The translations under genes and the position numbers were made by a program. From Microcaldota archaeon (lineage in GTDB: Archaea > Micrarchaeota > Micrarchaeia > Micrarchaeales > CABMGC01), in the NCBI GenBank assembly GCA_023256495.1, contig JAGDXY010000027.1, forward strand, positions 6,121 through 38,987: DNA of 32,867 nucleotides, written 5' to 3'. Positions within the stretch are counted from its first letter, which is position 1. Every line of letters begins with the position of its first letter. This document shows positions 31,589 through 32,867 of the stretch, piece after piece. The notes beneath the pieces were generated by a model. The model did not search any database, had not been told where the DNA came from, and saw nothing but the letters and a program-made list of their open reading frames with translations.

Positions 31589-32320
31589 ATGAGATTGAAT
31601 GATGATGTTGAATTAGGAGATGGATCCCCAATTATATATATAAGGTCTTTATCATTGATAGCATGCGCAGATTTACATTTAGGTTATGAAGGTGTATTGG
31701 CAAAAGAAGGTGTTTTCTTACCAAAATATAATCTTAGTTTTATAGAAAATGAAATAAAAAAAGCTATAGAAAGGTATAAGCCAAAACAGATATTAATTGA
31801 TGGTGATATAAAAAATGAATTTTCAAAGGTATATGTAGAAGAATTCAATGAATTCATGGATTTTATGAAGTTTCTAAATTATTATAAGGTAAAGGTAATA
31901 TTAGTAAAAGGAAATCATGACAATTTTATAGATAGATTAAAAGAACCTTTTGGATTTGAGATGTATAAACAAGAGCATTTAATTAAGAATTATCTATTCT
32001 TTCATGGAGAAGAACTTCCAAAGAGTAAAAAAGGAAATTTTCTAATAATGGGCCATATACACCCAGCAATAGCTATATATAATGCAATAACAAAAGAAAA
32101 GCTACGCTGCTTTTTATATGGAAGATTTAATGGAAAAGAAATATTAATATTACCTGCATTGAGCTACTATGCAGAAGGAGTAGAAGTAAATAATTTAGCA
32201 AACAACTTAAATGAAATATCACCTATATTTAATATAATTGATTTTAGAGAATTAGAAGCATATTGCTTAGGAGAAGACGAAACATTATATTTTGGTAAGA
32301 TAAAAGATTTAGTTTTTTAG
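31589..32320 (+). CDS. Calcineurin-like phosphoesterase, COG1407 (Lhr-associated) type
   Basis: A 243-residue metallophosphoesterase. The dinuclear metal motifs appear in order: ADLHLG (D28, H30), LIDGDIKNEFSK (D71/D73), KGNHDNF (108-114), FFHGEELP (His 139) and MGHIHPAI (155-162). The DGDIKNEFS and LGYEGVLAKEGVFLP blocks are typical of the COG1407 family, which lies beside lhr-like helicase genes in many prokaryotes and is proposed to act as its nuclease or phosphatase partner. Its ATG is one base after the helicase TGA, so co-translation is likely. It ends one base before the stop of the convergent pilin-like gene. Confidence 0.92.
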   Translation: MRLNDDVELGDGSPIIYIRSLSLIACADLHLGYEGVLAKEGVFLPKYNLSFIENEIKKAIERYKPKQILIDGDIKNEFSKVYVEEFNEFMDFMKFLNYYKVKVILVKGNHDNFIDRLKEPFGFEMYKQEHLIKNYLFFHGEELPKSKKGNFLIMGHIHPAIAIYNAITKEKLRCFLYGRFNGKEILILPALSYYAEGVEVNNLANNLNEISPIFNIIDFRELEAYCLGEDETLYFGKIKDLVF

Positions 32321-32321
32321 A

Positions 32322-32798
32322 TCATTGATAAGTCAAAACTACTTTGCCATAAGCAAAATGCGCAAAACCTGAAAGAGTATCTGTATAATTTATTATTAAA
32401 ACACCTTGAAATTCTGTACCAACAGAACCAGTAGCTATGTTATTTCCATTATAACAATAAAGAGAAAATGTATAATTAGAGGATATAGGCATACTAATCT
32501 GGTTGCTAGGTGGATTGTATATTGGTGTCATTACTATATTGTTTGGTGTTGAGCTACAACCTATTGCAGTAACATTTATAGGTGATTGTGTAGCTTGAAA
32601 TAAGTTTATTACAAGAAGCCCATTAGAATATAAGGTTGTAGAATAACAATTAAAACCTGCAGGTAATATGCATTCATTGCCGATTATTCTAAAAGGTGAT
32701 AATATACCTGCTGCAATAAATACACCAATAATAATAGCAAGTATAAGAAATGCCCAGCCATATGTAGTTAAATATTCTATAGCACTTTGTAATTTCAT
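32322..32798 (-). CDS. Type IV pilin-like protein with class III signal peptide
   Basis: A 158-residue surface protein. MKLQSAIEYLTTYGWAFLIL is a class III (archaeal type IV pilin) signal: the Q-S-x-x-E-Y-L box after a two- or three-residue basic tip, then a hydrophobic helix (about 10-32). Prepilin peptidase would cut before the Gln, leaving the helix for filament or membrane assembly. The exposed domain has four Cys (NECILPAGFNC, IGCSS and LYCYNG) and several N-x-S/T sites. QSAxEYLxTYGWAxL proteins are abundant in Micrarchaeota and related DPANN archaea, which supports the taxonomic reading. No pilus ATPase or peptidase gene is nearby. Confidence 0.88.
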   Translation of the reverse strand: MKLQSAIEYLTTYGWAFLILAIIIGVFIAAGILSPFRIIGNECILPAGFNCYSTTLYSNGLLVINLFQATQSPINVTAIGCSSTPNNIVMTPIYNPPSNQISMPISSNYTFSLYCYNGNNIATGSVGTEFQGVLIINYTDTLSGFAHFAYGKVVLTYQ

Positions 32799-32867
32799 TA
32801 TTTAATAATAAAAATAAATAAAATTAAATTATTTTCCAATGATCATTAATCAAACACATATTAATCA

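Noticed and set aside
1-32867. Bacterial origin, suggested by gyrase, histidine kinase and IS605 relic
   Set aside because: L15e, L30e, archaeal S7/S12/EF-2, type 2 IPP isomerase, TATA/BRE promoters and a class III pilin signal make an archaeal genome clear; the other families are shared by transfer.

Overview
The window comes from a small-genome, AT-rich archaeon. Archaeal markers are ribosomal proteins L15e and L30e, archaeal-type S7, S12 and EF-2, a Pcc1-like KEOPS subunit, type 2 IPP isomerase, a PadR regulator, an archaeal Lhr helicase and a class III (type IV pilin-like) signal peptide ending in QSAIEYL. Promoters are archaeal: TATA boxes sit about 27 nt before 5S rRNA and before several apparently leaderless genes, and other genes carry a GGTGAT-type ribosome site 3-5 nt before the start. 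The dense packing, the DNA gyrase, the QSAIEYL pilin and the divergent L15e suggest a DPANN lineage such as Micrarchaeota/Parvarchaeota (ARMAN-like). That placement is inference from family knowledge, not a computed phylogeny.

Layout. Positions 1 to about 1,090 differ from the rest: base composition is richer in G+C, AGG is the main Arg codon, and they hold a second, Thermoplasmata-like L15e plus the start of a family 4 glycosyltransferase. This reads in frame into the tail of an MFS transporter written in the native AT-rich codon style. It is either a transfer from a Thermoplasmatales partner or an assembly chimera. From 1,502 the native operon runs L15e, Pcc1, gyrB, gyrA, followed by a PRC-barrel gene. 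A nucleotidyltransferase-fold protein (minus) and 5S rRNA (plus) share a divergent promoter region. The 5S ends one base from the stop of the idi2 gene. A PolX and CDP-alcohol phosphatidyltransferase pair follows on the minus strand.

From 11,692 to 15,698 lies a PadR, ABC ATPase, ABC-2 permease and secreted CARDB-type protein operon. Next come Hsp20 and proline dehydrogenase (minus), an M20 peptidase and a two-repeat unknown protein (plus). A ribosomal operon L30e-S12-S7-EF-2 (minus) ends by overlapping the unknown gene. Upstream of this operon, 22,751-23,026 is the longest non-coding stretch. It holds a relic of an IS200/IS605 tnpB 3' end and a second inverted repeat.

The right third holds an amino-acid permease, a soluble histidine kinase, a membrane-anchored protein with a Ser/Thr stalk, and a response regulator built as winged helix, receiver and degenerate GGDEF-like domain. 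It then has a small Lys-rich protein, an Lhr helicase coupled to a COG1407-type phosphoesterase, and a pilin-like protein. The best candidates for something undescribed are the kinase/stalk-protein/regulator locus and the foreign block at the left end. No CRISPR array, tRNA or intact mobile element was recognised.
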